Of a stretch of 64,000 nucleotides of DNA, positions 50,486 through 58,334 are shown piece after piece. Source of the stretch: JBBQWS01 sp038210415 (lineage in GTDB: Bacteria; Actinomycetota; Actinomycetes; Prado026); contig JBBQWS010000001.1 of the NCBI GenBank assembly GCA_038210415.1, forward strand, positions 62,001 to 126,000, in the 5' to 3' direction. The first letter of the stretch is position 1. Every line of letters begins with the position of its first letter. The notes under the pieces were generated by a model. It ran no database searches. It saw nothing but the letters and a program-made list of their open reading frames with translations, and was not told the origin of the DNA. Position numbers and translations under genes: made by a program.

Positions 50486-51625
50486 GTGGCTACTGGGGCG
50501 GGACCGCTGGCGGGAGTTCTGGTCGCCGACTTCAGCCGGGTGCTCGCCGGGCCGTACGCCACGATGCTGCTCGGCGACCTGGGCGCAGACGTCGTCAAGG
50601 TCGAGCACCCCACCGGCGACGACACCCGCGCCTGGGGGCCGCCGTGGACACCGGACGGCGGGTCGACGTACTTCGCCGCCGTCAACCGCAACAAGCGTTC
50701 GCTGACGCTCGACCTGCGTGACCCGGCCGACCTGGTGCTGGCCCAGGAGCTGGCCAAGCGGGCCGATGTGATCGTCGAGAACTTCAAGCCGGGCGGGCTC
50801 GACCGGCTGGGCCTCGGGTACGACGCCGTGCGAGCCGGCAATCCCGCCGTGGTCTACGCGTCGATCAGTGGTTTCGGCGCCGGCGCCGGTGCGGACCTGC
50901 CGGGTTACGACCTGCTCGTGCAGGCGGTCGGCGGCCTGATGAGCGTGACCGGCCCAGCGCCGGGTGTGCCCACGAAGGCGGGCGTCGCCGTCGTCGATGT
51001 CATCACCGGCCTGCACGCCGTGATCGGCGTCCTGGCGGCCCTGCGGCACCGTGAGGCAACCGGCGAGGGCCAGCGGGTCGAGGTCAACCTGCTGTCGTCG
51101 CTGCTGTCGGCGTTGGTGAACCAGAGCGGCGGCTACGTCTCGGGCGGAGTCGTCCCTGGGATCATGGGCAACCGGCACCCGTCTATCGCGCCGTACGAGA
51201 CCGTCATGACTGCTGATCGGCCGCTGGTGCTGGCCGTGGGCAACGACCGTCAGTTCCAGGCGTTGTGCGCGGTGCTGGGCCGGCCCGAGCTGGCAGCCGA
51301 CGTTCGATTTGCCACCAACTCGGCCCGCGTGACGAATCGCACCGACCTGCTGGGCGAGCTCGCGACCGTCTTCGGCGGGCGTCCGGCGGCGCAGTGGGAG
51401 GTGGCATTGACGGGCGTCGGCGTCCCCTGCGGCCCGATCAACGACCTGGCCGAGGCGGTCGCCCTGGCAGACCGGCTCGGCCTCGAACCCGTCGTCACGA
51501 TCGCCGGTGTGCGAGGAGTCGCCGATCCGCTCACCCTGTCCGCCACCCCCGTCACGTACCGGCTGCCGCCGCCGTCCGTCGGCGCCGACTCGGCCGAGCT
51601 GCGCGCGTGGTTGGCGCCGTCGTGA
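50486..51625 (+). CDS. CaiB/BaiF family (class III) CoA-transferase, possibly glutarate CoA-transferase
   Basis: A 379-residue class III CoA-transferase: VLVADFSRVLAGPYATMLLG, DLGADVVKVEHPTGDDTRAW, the nucleophile-containing SYDLL-like region GYDLLVQAVGGLMSVTG, and GVPCGPINDLAEA. The catalytic Asp is expected near VVYASISGFGAGAGADLPGY. I choose GTG 50486; ATG 50456 would run through the operator. It is operonic with the GntR gene (GTGA overlap) and shares an operator with gcdH, so transfer of CoA to glutarate (as in SUGCT) is a reasonable inference. The family alone does not give the substrate. Confidence 0.88.
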   Translation: MATGAGPLAGVLVADFSRVLAGPYATMLLGDLGADVVKVEHPTGDDTRAWGPPWTPDGGSTYFAAVNRNKRSLTLDLRDPADLVLAQELAKRADVIVENFKPGGLDRLGLGYDAVRAGNPAVVYASISGFGAGAGADLPGYDLLVQAVGGLMSVTGPAPGVPTKAGVAVVDVITGLHAVIGVLAALRHREATGEGQRVEVNLLSSLLSALVNQSGGYVSGGVVPGIMGNRHPSIAPYETVMTADRPLVLAVGNDRQFQALCAVLGRPELAADVRFATNSARVTNRTDLLGELATVFGGRPAAQWEVALTGVGVPCGPINDLAEAVALADRLGLEPVVTIAGVRGVADPLTLSATPVTYRLPPPSVGADSAELRAWLAPS

Positions 51626-52284
51626 GCGGCGTCTTCCGGCGGCCGCCGACCGCGCAGGAGGCCGTCCTCGTCGAGCTGCGCCGGGCGATGGTCCGCGGGG
51701 AGCTCAAGCCGGGCGAGCAGATTGTCCAGGAGGCCCTCGCCGAGCGGTTCGGGGTCTCGCGGGTCCCGTTGCGCGAGGCGCTGAAAATCCTCGAGGGCGA
51801 GGGTGCTGTGACATACGTCGCCCGTCGGGGCTACTTCGTCGCCGACCTGTCCCTGGACGAGCTGCTCGAGGTCTACCGGATCCGTACGGTGCTCGAGGCG
51901 GAGGCCGTGCGGTCCGGGGTCGCGGCCATGACCGACGCCGACGTCGACGTGTTCGCCGCAGCGGTCGAGGCGTGGGAACGGGCGCGCGACTCCGGCGACC
52001 TCCTCGACCTGGTCGCCGCGAACCGGGCGCTGCACTTCGCCCTCGTCGAGGCCGGCGGTATGCCGCGGCTGACCCGGCTGGTGCGGATCCTGTGGGACGC
52101 CACCGACGTCTACCGGTCGGTGTACTACCGGACGCCGCAGAACCTGGATGCCGTGGCTCGCGAGCACCGGGAGATCCTCGCCGCCGTACAGGCTCGCGAC
52201 GCCGACGCGGTGGTGCGTCTGCTCGATGCGCACCGCGACCACGCCGTCACCGACCTCCGCGCCAGCCTGCCCCCCACCCCTTAA
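51622..52284 (+). CDS. GntR-family (FCD/FadR-like) transcription regulator
   Basis: A 220-residue regulator. The winged helix (LRRAMVRGELKPGEQIVQEA, FGVSRVPLREALKILEGEG) is followed by an all-helical FCD domain with metal-binding-type residues in NRALHFALVEAG, VAREHREILAAV and LLDAHRDHA. GTG overlaps the CoA-transferase stop. It is likely to bind the two ATTGGATnCAAT palindromes at 50466 and 53679 and so control its own operon and gcdH. The ligand is probably an acyl acid or CoA ester such as glutarate. Confidence 0.9.
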   Translation: MSGVFRRPPTAQEAVLVELRRAMVRGELKPGEQIVQEALAERFGVSRVPLREALKILEGEGAVTYVARRGYFVADLSLDELLEVYRIRTVLEAEAVRSGVAAMTDADVDVFAAAVEAWERARDSGDLLDLVAANRALHFALVEAGGMPRLTRLVRILWDATDVYRSVYYRTPQNLDAVAREHREILAAVQARDADAVVRLLDAHRDHAVTDLRASLPPTP

Positions 52285-52301
52285 AACCCGCCCCCCTCCT
52301 T

Positions 52302-52440
52302 CGCCACAAGGGTCCCTTCATGCCGCTAGGTGGCATTTCGGGAGCACTCACCGAGTCGAGGCCGGTGGGCGGGTCCAGCGCTCGCGTCCGATGACTGCCA
52401 GTAGAACTCGATCTAGTGGCATGAAGGGACCCTTGTGGCG
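52302..52440. repeat. long inverted repeat between convergent genes (28-bp arms)
   Basis: Arms at 52302-52329 and 52413-52440 pair over 28 bp with one mismatch; the shared core is CACAAGGGTCCCTTCATGCC. The arm itself contains AAGGGTCCCTT, a small palindrome. Flanking C-rich (52271-52300) and G-rich (52441-52457) tracts can extend the pairing loosely. The 83-base centre shows no gene. It could be a two-way terminator or a small mobile palindromic element. Confidence 0.7.
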
Positions 52441-52475
52441 GAAAGGGGTGGTGGGGGAAGAGGGGCTATACGGGG

Positions 52476-53651
52476 TCAGCCGCGGAAGGCGGACAGGCCG
52501 GTGAGGGCCTGGCCCACGACCAGGGTGTGGATCTCGCTGGTGCCTTCGTAGGTCAGCACGGACTCGAGGTTGTTGGCGTGCCGCAGGACGGGGTACTCCA
52601 GCGTGATGCCGTTGCCGCCGAGGATCGTGCGCGCCTGCCGGGCGATCTCGAGCGACTCCCGCACGTTGTTGAGCTTGCCGACGCTGACCATGTTCGCGGT
52701 CGCCGTGCCGGCGTCCTTCATCCGGCCGATGTGCATCGCCAGCAGATAGCCCTTGACGAGCTCCACGCTCATATTGGCGAGCTTCTCCTGGGTGAGCTGG
52801 AAGCCGGCGATGGGCCGGTCGAACTGCTCGCGCGACAGGGCGTACGAGACGGCGGTCTCGATGCAGTCGCGCGCCGCCCCGAGCGCCCCGAAGATGATGC
52901 CGAAACGGGCCTCGTTGAGGCAGCCGAGCGGCCCGGCCAGGCCGCGGACCCCGGGCAGCATCGCGCTGGCCGGCAGCCGCACCCCGTCGAGCACGAGCTC
53001 GCTGGTGACCGATGCGCGCAACGAGAGCTTGTGCTTGACCGGGTTCGCGGTGAAGCCGGCTGACTCCGTCGGCACGACGAACCCGCGGATGCCGTCGTCG
53101 GTCTGCGCCCACACGATCGCCACGTCGGCGACGCCACCGTTGGTGATCCACATCTTGGTGCCGCTCAGCACCCAGTCGTCGCCGTCGCGCTTCGCCGCGG
53201 TGCGCATGCCGGAGGGGTTGGAGCCGAAGTCGGGCTCGGTCAGGCCGAAGCAGCCGATGGCCTCGCCGGCCGCGAGGCGGGGGAGCCACTCGTTCTTGTG
53301 CTCCTCGCTGCCGTACGCGTGCAGGGCGAACATCGCCAGCGAACCCTGGACGGAGACCAGCGACCGGATGCCGGAGTCGACGGCCTCGAGCTCGAGGCAG
53401 GCCAGCCCGTACGCGACCGCGCTCGTCCCGGCGCAGCCGTAGCCCTCGAGGTGCATCCCGAGCACCCCGAGCCCGCCGAGCCCGCGCGCGATCTCACGGG
53501 CCGGCAGCTCACCGGACTCGAACCACTCGCCGACGTACGGACGGATCTCGCGGTCGAGGTACGTGCGGACGGTCTCGCGGATGGCCCGCTCGTCCTCGGA
53601 GAGCAGGCTGTCGGCGGCGACGAGGTCGAGCGCGGCGATGGGGGCGGCCAT
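52476..53651 (-). CDS. gcdH: glutaryl-CoA dehydrogenase (acyl-CoA dehydrogenase family)
   Basis: A 391-residue flavoprotein. Signature stretches are GCFGLTEPDFGSNPSGMRTA, WVLSGTKMWITNG, RQARTILGGNGITLEYPVLR and LTYEGTSEIH, the last with the catalytic Glu. The FGSNP-type sequence and overall form match GcdH, which oxidatively decarboxylates glutaryl-CoA to crotonyl-CoA. ATG 53651 follows GGAG by 6 bp; the longer open frame is not coding. It is first gene of a minus-strand unit with a palindromic operator 28 bp upstream. A related medium- or short-chain acyl-CoA dehydrogenase cannot be wholly excluded. Confidence 0.85.
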   Translation of the reverse strand: MAAPIAALDLVAADSLLSEDERAIRETVRTYLDREIRPYVGEWFESGELPAREIARGLGGLGVLGMHLEGYGCAGTSAVAYGLACLELEAVDSGIRSLVSVQGSLAMFALHAYGSEEHKNEWLPRLAAGEAIGCFGLTEPDFGSNPSGMRTAAKRDGDDWVLSGTKMWITNGGVADVAIVWAQTDDGIRGFVVPTESAGFTANPVKHKLSLRASVTSELVLDGVRLPASAMLPGVRGLAGPLGCLNEARFGIIFGALGAARDCIETAVSYALSREQFDRPIAGFQLTQEKLANMSVELVKGYLLAMHIGRMKDAGTATANMVSVGKLNNVRESLEIARQARTILGGNGITLEYPVLRHANNLESVLTYEGTSEIHTLVVGQALTGLSAFRG

Positions 53652-53678
53652 GAACTGCTCCAAGTCGACGGATTGAAT

Positions 53679-53690
53679 ATTGGATCCAAT
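53679..53690. promoter_or_regulatory. candidate GntR operator upstream of gcdH
   Basis: ATTGGATCCAAT is a perfect 12-bp palindrome, 11/12 identical to the site at 50468-50479. A further partial copy (GATTGAAT) adjoins it at 53671. Confidence 0.6.
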
Positions 53691-53712
53691 CGTACCAGGC
53701 GGACGCGGGCGA

Positions 53713-54084
53713 TCAGCGCGCCGTGATGAACAGCTTGCGTACCGGCTCCAGGATGTCCCAACGGCCGGACCAGCCCTTCGGCAGCACCAGCACGTCACCG
53801 GCCGTCAGCTCGACCGCGGCCCCGCCGGCGTCGGTGAGGCGGGCCCGGCCGGCCAGGATCCGTACGGTCTCGGTGTCCGGCCGGTCGGTGATCGACCAGC
53901 CGCCCGGAGTGCACGCCCAGAGCCCGACCTGCACCGAGCCGTCCGGAGACTCGTACCAGATCGACCCGGACATGATCGGTTCGCCGGAGTCGGCGCCGAC
54001 GCGAGGACCCCAGTCGTCCAGGGGCGCGTCGAAGGCGCTCGCGGGGACGGCGAGCAGCAGGCGCGAGGCGGACGAGTCGGTCAT
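53713..54084 (-). CDS. cupin-domain protein (DUF861/EutQ-like)
   Basis: A 123-residue small beta-barrel protein (GSIWYESPDGSVQVGLWACT, ETVRILAGRARLTDAGG, LTAGDVLVLPKGWSGRWDIL). The conserved metal histidines of classical cupins are not obvious. Such proteins often accompany amine-oxidase and aldehyde-dehydrogenase genes in polyamine clusters. It lies between gcdH and the FAD oxidase on the same strand. Role unknown; possibly a sensing or product-handling protein. Confidence 0.8.
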   Translation of the reverse strand: MTDSSASRLLLAVPASAFDAPLDDWGPRVGADSGEPIMSGSIWYESPDGSVQVGLWACTPGGWSITDRPDTETVRILAGRARLTDAGGAAVELTAGDVLVLPKGWSGRWDILEPVRKLFITAR

Positions 54085-54121
54085 GACGTGGCTCCTACGG
54101 AGTGCGGCGGACGGCTGTCAC

Positions 54122-55525
54122 TTAGTGGCCGAGGAATCGGCCCATGACCTGTGCCCGACGAGCGGGACGACCGGTGCGGTGCTCGACATTGTCGGCACTG
54201 GTCATCACGCGCAGCCCGCCGTTGACACCCAGGAACCGCAGCGGCTCCGGTTCCCACTTCGGCGATCGGTGGTTGACCCACGGCAGCGTGACCAGGTCAC
54301 TCGCCCGACCGAGCACCAGGTCGGCCAGCGTACGGCCGGCCAGGTTGGTGGTGCCGACGCCGTCGCCAACATAGCCGCCGGCCCAGCCGACCCCGGTCCT
54401 GCGGTCGAGGCCGACCGAGGCGTACCAGTCGCGGCTGACGCCGAGCGCGCCACCCCAGGTGTGCGTGACTGCGTAGTCGGCGACCACCGGGAACAGCTCG
54501 ATCAGCACCCGGCGGAGCTCGGCGAACACGGCCGGCTCGCGGTCGAACTCGGGCCGGATCGCCGAGCCGTAGTGGTACGGCGCCCCCCGCCCGCCGAAGG
54601 CGAACCGGTCGTCGGCCGTGCGCTGGCCATAGATGATCAGGTGCCGGTAGTCGTTGAACGTCTCACGCCGGTGCAGGCCGATGCGTTCCCACACCGTCTC
54701 CGGCAGCGGCTCGGTGGCCAGCATGAGCGAGTAGACGGGGACGACGTCGCGCCGGTATCCGGGCAGCGACGGCGTGTAGCCCTCGGTCGCCCGGATCACG
54801 TGCTCAGCGCGGACCACGCCGTGCGGGGTGCGCACCACGCCAGGTTCCAGGGCGAGGGCGGGCGTGCGTTCGAAGATGCGCACGCCGAGGCGTTCGACGG
54901 TGCGGGCCAGCCCGCGGGCCAGCCGGGCGGGGTGGATCGAGGCGGTGTGCGGGGTGAACGTCGCACCGCGTACATCGGTCGAGTGCGCGTGCTCGGCGGC
55001 CTCGTCGGCGGACAGCCAGCGGTAGTCGTCCTCGCCGAATCCCCACGAGCGGGCGTGCTCGATCTCGGCCCGGGCCCGGGTCTCCTGGGTGGCGGAGCGA
55101 GCAAGCCCGATCGTGCCGCCCTTGGCCCAGTGGATGTCGAGGTCCTCGTCCGCGGCGACGCGGCCGGTCTCGTCCACCGCGCCGAACATCGCCCGCTGGA
55201 GGCGGATCGCCTCGCCGCGCGACGAGCCGCGGGCGATCTTGTCCCAAGAGGCGGGAAAGAGCGCCGAGCACCAACCACCGTTGCGCCCGGACGCACCGAA
55301 GCCGGCCGTCTCGCGCTCGACGACGACGATGCGCAGGGTCGGGTCGGCCTTGGCGAGGTAGTACGCGGTCCACAGCCCGGTGTAGCCGGCGCCCACGATG
55401 GCGACGTCGGCATCGGTGTCGCCGCCGAGCGACTCGCGTACCGGCCCGGCCAGACCGCCCGGCAGGGTGTCCCACCACAGCGACAGCGAACGGTAGGCGG
55501 AGTCGGGGACGGCCGGTGTGTTCAT
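54122..55525 (-). CDS. FAD-dependent amine oxidoreductase (DAO/PuuB-like)
   Basis: A 467-residue DAO-family flavoprotein. The dinucleotide motif DVAIVGAGYTGLWTAYYLA is near residue 43, followed by GFGASGRNGGWCSALFP and a C-terminal GYVGDGVGTTNLAGRTLADL. The closest known roles are oxidation of gamma-glutamylputrescine or similar amines to aldehydes. ATG 55525 overlaps the stop of the upstream PPOX gene (ATGA). With the aminotransferase and aldehyde dehydrogenase nearby it fits amine catabolism; the exact amine is not determined. Confidence 0.85.
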   Translation of the reverse strand: MNTPAVPDSAYRSLSLWWDTLPGGLAGPVRESLGGDTDADVAIVGAGYTGLWTAYYLAKADPTLRIVVVERETAGFGASGRNGGWCSALFPASWDKIARGSSRGEAIRLQRAMFGAVDETGRVAADEDLDIHWAKGGTIGLARSATQETRARAEIEHARSWGFGEDDYRWLSADEAAEHAHSTDVRGATFTPHTASIHPARLARGLARTVERLGVRIFERTPALALEPGVVRTPHGVVRAEHVIRATEGYTPSLPGYRRDVVPVYSLMLATEPLPETVWERIGLHRRETFNDYRHLIIYGQRTADDRFAFGGRGAPYHYGSAIRPEFDREPAVFAELRRVLIELFPVVADYAVTHTWGGALGVSRDWYASVGLDRRTGVGWAGGYVGDGVGTTNLAGRTLADLVLGRASDLVTLPWVNHRSPKWEPEPLRFLGVNGGLRVMTSADNVEHRTGRPARRAQVMGRFLGH

Positions 55526-56163
55526 CGTTTCCACTTCTTCACGTAGCCGGGTACGGGGACGTCGAAGGCCAGGTCGGGCGCGTCGACCGCTCGGCCGAAC
55601 TTCTCGACCAGGGGGACGGTTCCGGCCCAGATCGGCAGGTGGACGTCCTCGGGGATGTCGGCGGGCGGGCCGGCGCTGATCTTCACCGAGGTCTCGTCGA
55701 GCGGCAGCGCGAGCACCAAGGTGGCGGCGAGCTCTTTCTTGTTCGGGTGCCTGGCCTCGGTCCAGCGCCCCGGGAGCAGGTGCTCGGTGATCCGTTCGAG
55801 CGCCGCCGCCTTCTCCGCCCCGCGCAGCACCACTGCCGAGCCGAGGACCATGACCGAGCGGTAGTGCATCGACGACTCGAACGTCGAGCGGGCCAGGACC
55901 ATGCCGTCGAGAAGGGTCACGGTCAGGCAGGTGGGGGCGCCGTGGGCGAGGCCGCGGAAGAGCCGCGAGCCGGTCGAGCCGTGGAACAGCACGCGCTCAC
56001 CGTCGCGGGCGTACGCCACGGGGATGACGAAGGGCTGGAGGTCCGGGCCGGTCACCGCCACGTGGGCGACGAAGCCAGCGTCCAGGACGCCGTGCAGGGC
56101 GGAGCGGTCGAGGACCGCCTTCTCGGGTATCCGCCGGACCTTGGTCCGTGCGGTCGACCCCAC
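55522..56163 (-). CDS. pyridoxamine-phosphate-oxidase-like flavin-binding protein
   Basis: A split-barrel protein of about 213 residues (KVRRIPEKAVLDRSALHGVL, VIPVAYARDGERVLFHGSTG, HYRSVMVLGSAVVLRGAEK). I start at GTG 56163 because the upstream in-frame part lies inside palindromic repeat C and has no ribosome site. Homologues are annotated as flavin-nucleotide-binding proteins and sometimes sit next to FAD amine oxidases. The repeat lies between this gene and the aminotransferase. Confidence 0.85.
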   Translation of the reverse strand: MGSTARTKVRRIPEKAVLDRSALHGVLDAGFVAHVAVTGPDLQPFVIPVAYARDGERVLFHGSTGSRLFRGLAHGAPTCLTVTLLDGMVLARSTFESSMHYRSVMVLGSAVVLRGAEKAAALERITEHLLPGRWTEARHPNKKELAATLVLALPLDETSVKISAGPPADIPEDVHLPIWAGTVPLVEKFGRAVDAPDLAFDVPVPGYVKKWKR

Positions 56164-56171
56164 CCCACCCT

Positions 56172-56232
56172 GTTGATCTTGAGCGTTGCCGGGAGCACTA
56201 CGGCGTGTCGTCACGTGTTCCTCAAGATCAAC
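56172..56232. repeat. dispersed palindromic repeat, copy C (61 bp, degenerate)
   Basis: Outer arms GTTGATCTTGAG and CTCAAGATCAAC (partly GAGC/CCTC inside) pair perfectly over 12 bp. Inner arms have diverged from copies A and B but the loop ACGGCGTGTCG is kept. It lies in the 86-bp gap between the aminotransferase stop and the PPOX start. CCCCA and GATGGGG flank it. Confidence 0.8.
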
Positions 56233-56249
56233 AAGGATGGGGGGAGGGT

Positions 56250-57647
56250 TTACAGGATCGTCCAGGCTTCGGTCAGTACCGAGCGAAGGGTCTGCTCGAT
56301 GATGTCGAATTCCGGCTGGCCGATGATCAACGGCGGCGCGAGCTGGATGACCGGGTCGCCGCGGTCGTCGGCGCGGCAGTACAGGCCCGCGTCGAAGAGC
56401 GCCTTGGACAGGAAGCCGCGCAGCAGCCGCTCGGCCTCGTCGTCGTCGAACGTCTCCTTGGTGACCTTGTCCTTGACGAGCTCGATGCCGTAGAAGTACC
56501 CGGCACCACGGACGTCACCGACGATCGGCAGGTCGCGTAGCTTGTCGAGCGTTGCCCGGAAGGCGCCCTCGTTCGCACGCACGTGGGCGTTGATGCCCTC
56601 GCTCTCGAACACGTCGAGGTTGGCCAGCGCCACTGCGGACGACACCGGGTGCCCGCCGAAGGTGTAGCCGTGCGCGAAGTAGTTCTGGCCCTGCTTGAAC
56701 GGCTCGAAGAGCCGGTCGCTGGCGATCATCGCGCCGATGGGGGCGTACCCGGAGGTCATCCCCTTGGCGCAGGTGATGATGTCGGGCTGGACGCCGAAGC
56801 GGGTCATCGCGAACATCTCGCCGATCCGGCCGAACGCCGTGATCGTCTCGTCGGCGACGAGCAGCACGTCGTGCTTGTCGCAGATCTCGCGGACCCGGGC
56901 GAGGTAGCCGGGCGGCGGCGGGAAGCAGCCACCGGAGTTCTGCACCGGCTCGAGGAAGACGGCAGCGACGGTGTCGGGGCCTTCGAACTCGATGGCCTCA
57001 TCGATCCGGTCGGCGGCCCAGCGGCCGAACGCCTCGATGTCGTCCTGGTGCGCGGTCGCGCGGTAGAAGTTGGTGTTGGGGACCTTGTGGGTGCCGGGCA
57101 CCAGCGGCTCGAAGTACTTCTTCGCGTCCGGGATCCCGGTGATCGACAGGGCGCCCTGCGGGGTGCCGTGGTAGGCCACCGCGCGGCTGATCACCTTGTG
57201 CTTCATGGGCTTGCCGGTGAGCTTGAAGTACTGCTTCGCGAGCTTCCAGGCGCTCTCGACGGCCTCGCCGCCACCGGTGGTGAAGAACACGCGGTTCAGG
57301 TCGCCGGGTGCGTAGCCCGCCAGCCGCTCGGCGAGCTCGACCGCCTTGGGGTGCGCGTACGACCAGAGCGGGAAGAACGCGAGCTCGGACATCTGCTTCG
57401 CGGCGGCGTCGGCGAGCTCGCTGCGGCCGTGGCCGATCTGCACGGTGAACAGCCCGGCCAGGCCGTCGAGGTAACGCTTGCCCTGGTCGTCGTAGATGTA
57501 CGCGCCGTCACCACGGACGATGATCGGGACGTGCCCGCCCGTCTCGTACGTGGAGTGGCGGGTGAAGTGCATCCAGAGGTGCTGCCTCGCCGTTTCGGCT
57601 ATGAGGTCGGCGCCGCCTTCGGCGACGTACTGCGGCGATGTGGTCAT
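56250..57647 (-). CDS. class III omega-aminotransferase (putrescine/cadaverine/GABA type)
   Basis: A 465-residue PLP enzyme. Family marks are HVPIIVRGDGAYIYDDQGKR, FTTGGGEAVESAWKLAKQYF, AYHGTPQGALSITG, VFLEPVQNSGGCFPPP, LLVADETITAFGR and the PLP lysine in CAKGMTSGYAPIGAM. It likely moves an amino group from a diamine or omega-amino acid (putrescine, cadaverine, GABA, 5-aminovalerate) to pyruvate or 2-oxoglutarate. It overlaps the Lrp gene by ATGA and shares the divergent control region at 58.2 kb. Confidence 0.9.
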   Translation of the reverse strand: MTTSPQYVAEGGADLIAETARQHLWMHFTRHSTYETGGHVPIIVRGDGAYIYDDQGKRYLDGLAGLFTVQIGHGRSELADAAAKQMSELAFFPLWSYAHPKAVELAERLAGYAPGDLNRVFFTTGGGEAVESAWKLAKQYFKLTGKPMKHKVISRAVAYHGTPQGALSITGIPDAKKYFEPLVPGTHKVPNTNFYRATAHQDDIEAFGRWAADRIDEAIEFEGPDTVAAVFLEPVQNSGGCFPPPPGYLARVREICDKHDVLLVADETITAFGRIGEMFAMTRFGVQPDIITCAKGMTSGYAPIGAMIASDRLFEPFKQGQNYFAHGYTFGGHPVSSAVALANLDVFESEGINAHVRANEGAFRATLDKLRDLPIVGDVRGAGYFYGIELVKDKVTKETFDDDEAERLLRGFLSKALFDAGLYCRADDRGDPVIQLAPPLIIGQPEFDIIEQTLRSVLTEAWTIL

Positions 57648-58138
57648 CGTGTTCCCCAGGTGTAGATCTGCTTGCGGAGCTTCAGGTAGACGAAGGTCTC
57701 CGTGTGAAGGACGCCCGGGATGGCCCGGATCTTCTTGTTGATCACTTCGAGCAGGTGGTCGTCGCCTTCGCAGACGATCTCCAGGATCAGGTCGTACGTC
57801 CCGGCGGTGGCCACCAGATAGGTCAGCTCGGGGAGGTCCTCGAGCTGGTCGGCGACGAGCTCGGTGTCGCCCTCACAGCGGATCCCGACCATGGCCTGGC
57901 GGGAGAAGCCGACGGTCATCGGATCCGTCACGGCGACGATCTGGATGACGCCGGCGTCGGTCAGCCGCTGGACGCGCTGCCGGACCGCGGCCTCGGACAG
58001 GCCTACGGCCTTGCCGATGGTGGCGTACGGTCGGCGCCCATCCTGCTGCAGCTGGTCGATGATCGCCTTGGCGACGTCATCGAGGACGACTCCCGCGTGC
58101 GCCGGGCGGTCCTTACCGTTGCCGTCTCTGCCAGCCAT
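57644..58138 (-). CDS. Lrp/AsnC-family regulator 1
   Basis: A regulator of about 164 residues. The HTH (VAKAIIDQLQQDGRRPYATI, GLSEAAVRQRVQRLTDAGVI) and the RAM effector domain (QAMVGIRCEGDTELVADQLE, LVATAGTYDLILEIVCEGDD) are clear. I take ATG 58138 (MAGRDGNGK), since AGGA lies 8-10 bp upstream; ATG 58147 is possible. It is first gene of the aminotransferase operon and divergent from the aldehyde dehydrogenase, so it probably controls both. A matching inverted repeat sits in between. Confidence 0.88.
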   Translation of the reverse strand: MAGRDGNGKDRPAHAGVVLDDVAKAIIDQLQQDGRRPYATIGKAVGLSEAAVRQRVQRLTDAGVIQIVAVTDPMTVGFSRQAMVGIRCEGDTELVADQLEDLPELTYLVATAGTYDLILEIVCEGDDHLLEVINKKIRAIPGVLHTETFVYLKLRKQIYTWGTR

Positions 58139-58176
58139 GGGTGGCATCCTGTCGTTCCCAGGCCCACAAATCAAGT

Positions 58177-58244
58177 GAATCCGTTGTCGAGCCGCCATTT
58201 GAACGCTGATTCCACGCCTGCGGACGATCAGAAGTAACGGATTC
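58177..58244. promoter_or_regulatory. inverted repeat pair, candidate Lrp-type operator
   Basis: GAATCCGTT (58177-58185) and AACGGATTC (58236-58244) are exact inverted 9-mers, 59 bp apart, between the divergent Lrp and aldehyde-dehydrogenase genes. Lrp octamers often bind several helically phased sites. Confidence 0.55.
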
Positions 58245-58334
58245 GTAGCCAATCCGCGACCTGCGCGCTAGCGTGCTGCCTCAACGACCTGCTGGCCCCG
58301 ACGGCGAGGCCGGCCGCAGCTGAGGAGTGTTCTC

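Noticed and set aside
53723..55546. 607-residue plus-strand frame over the cupin and FAD oxidase genes
   Set aside because: It is antisense to two genes with clear protein families; composition is typical of shadow frames.
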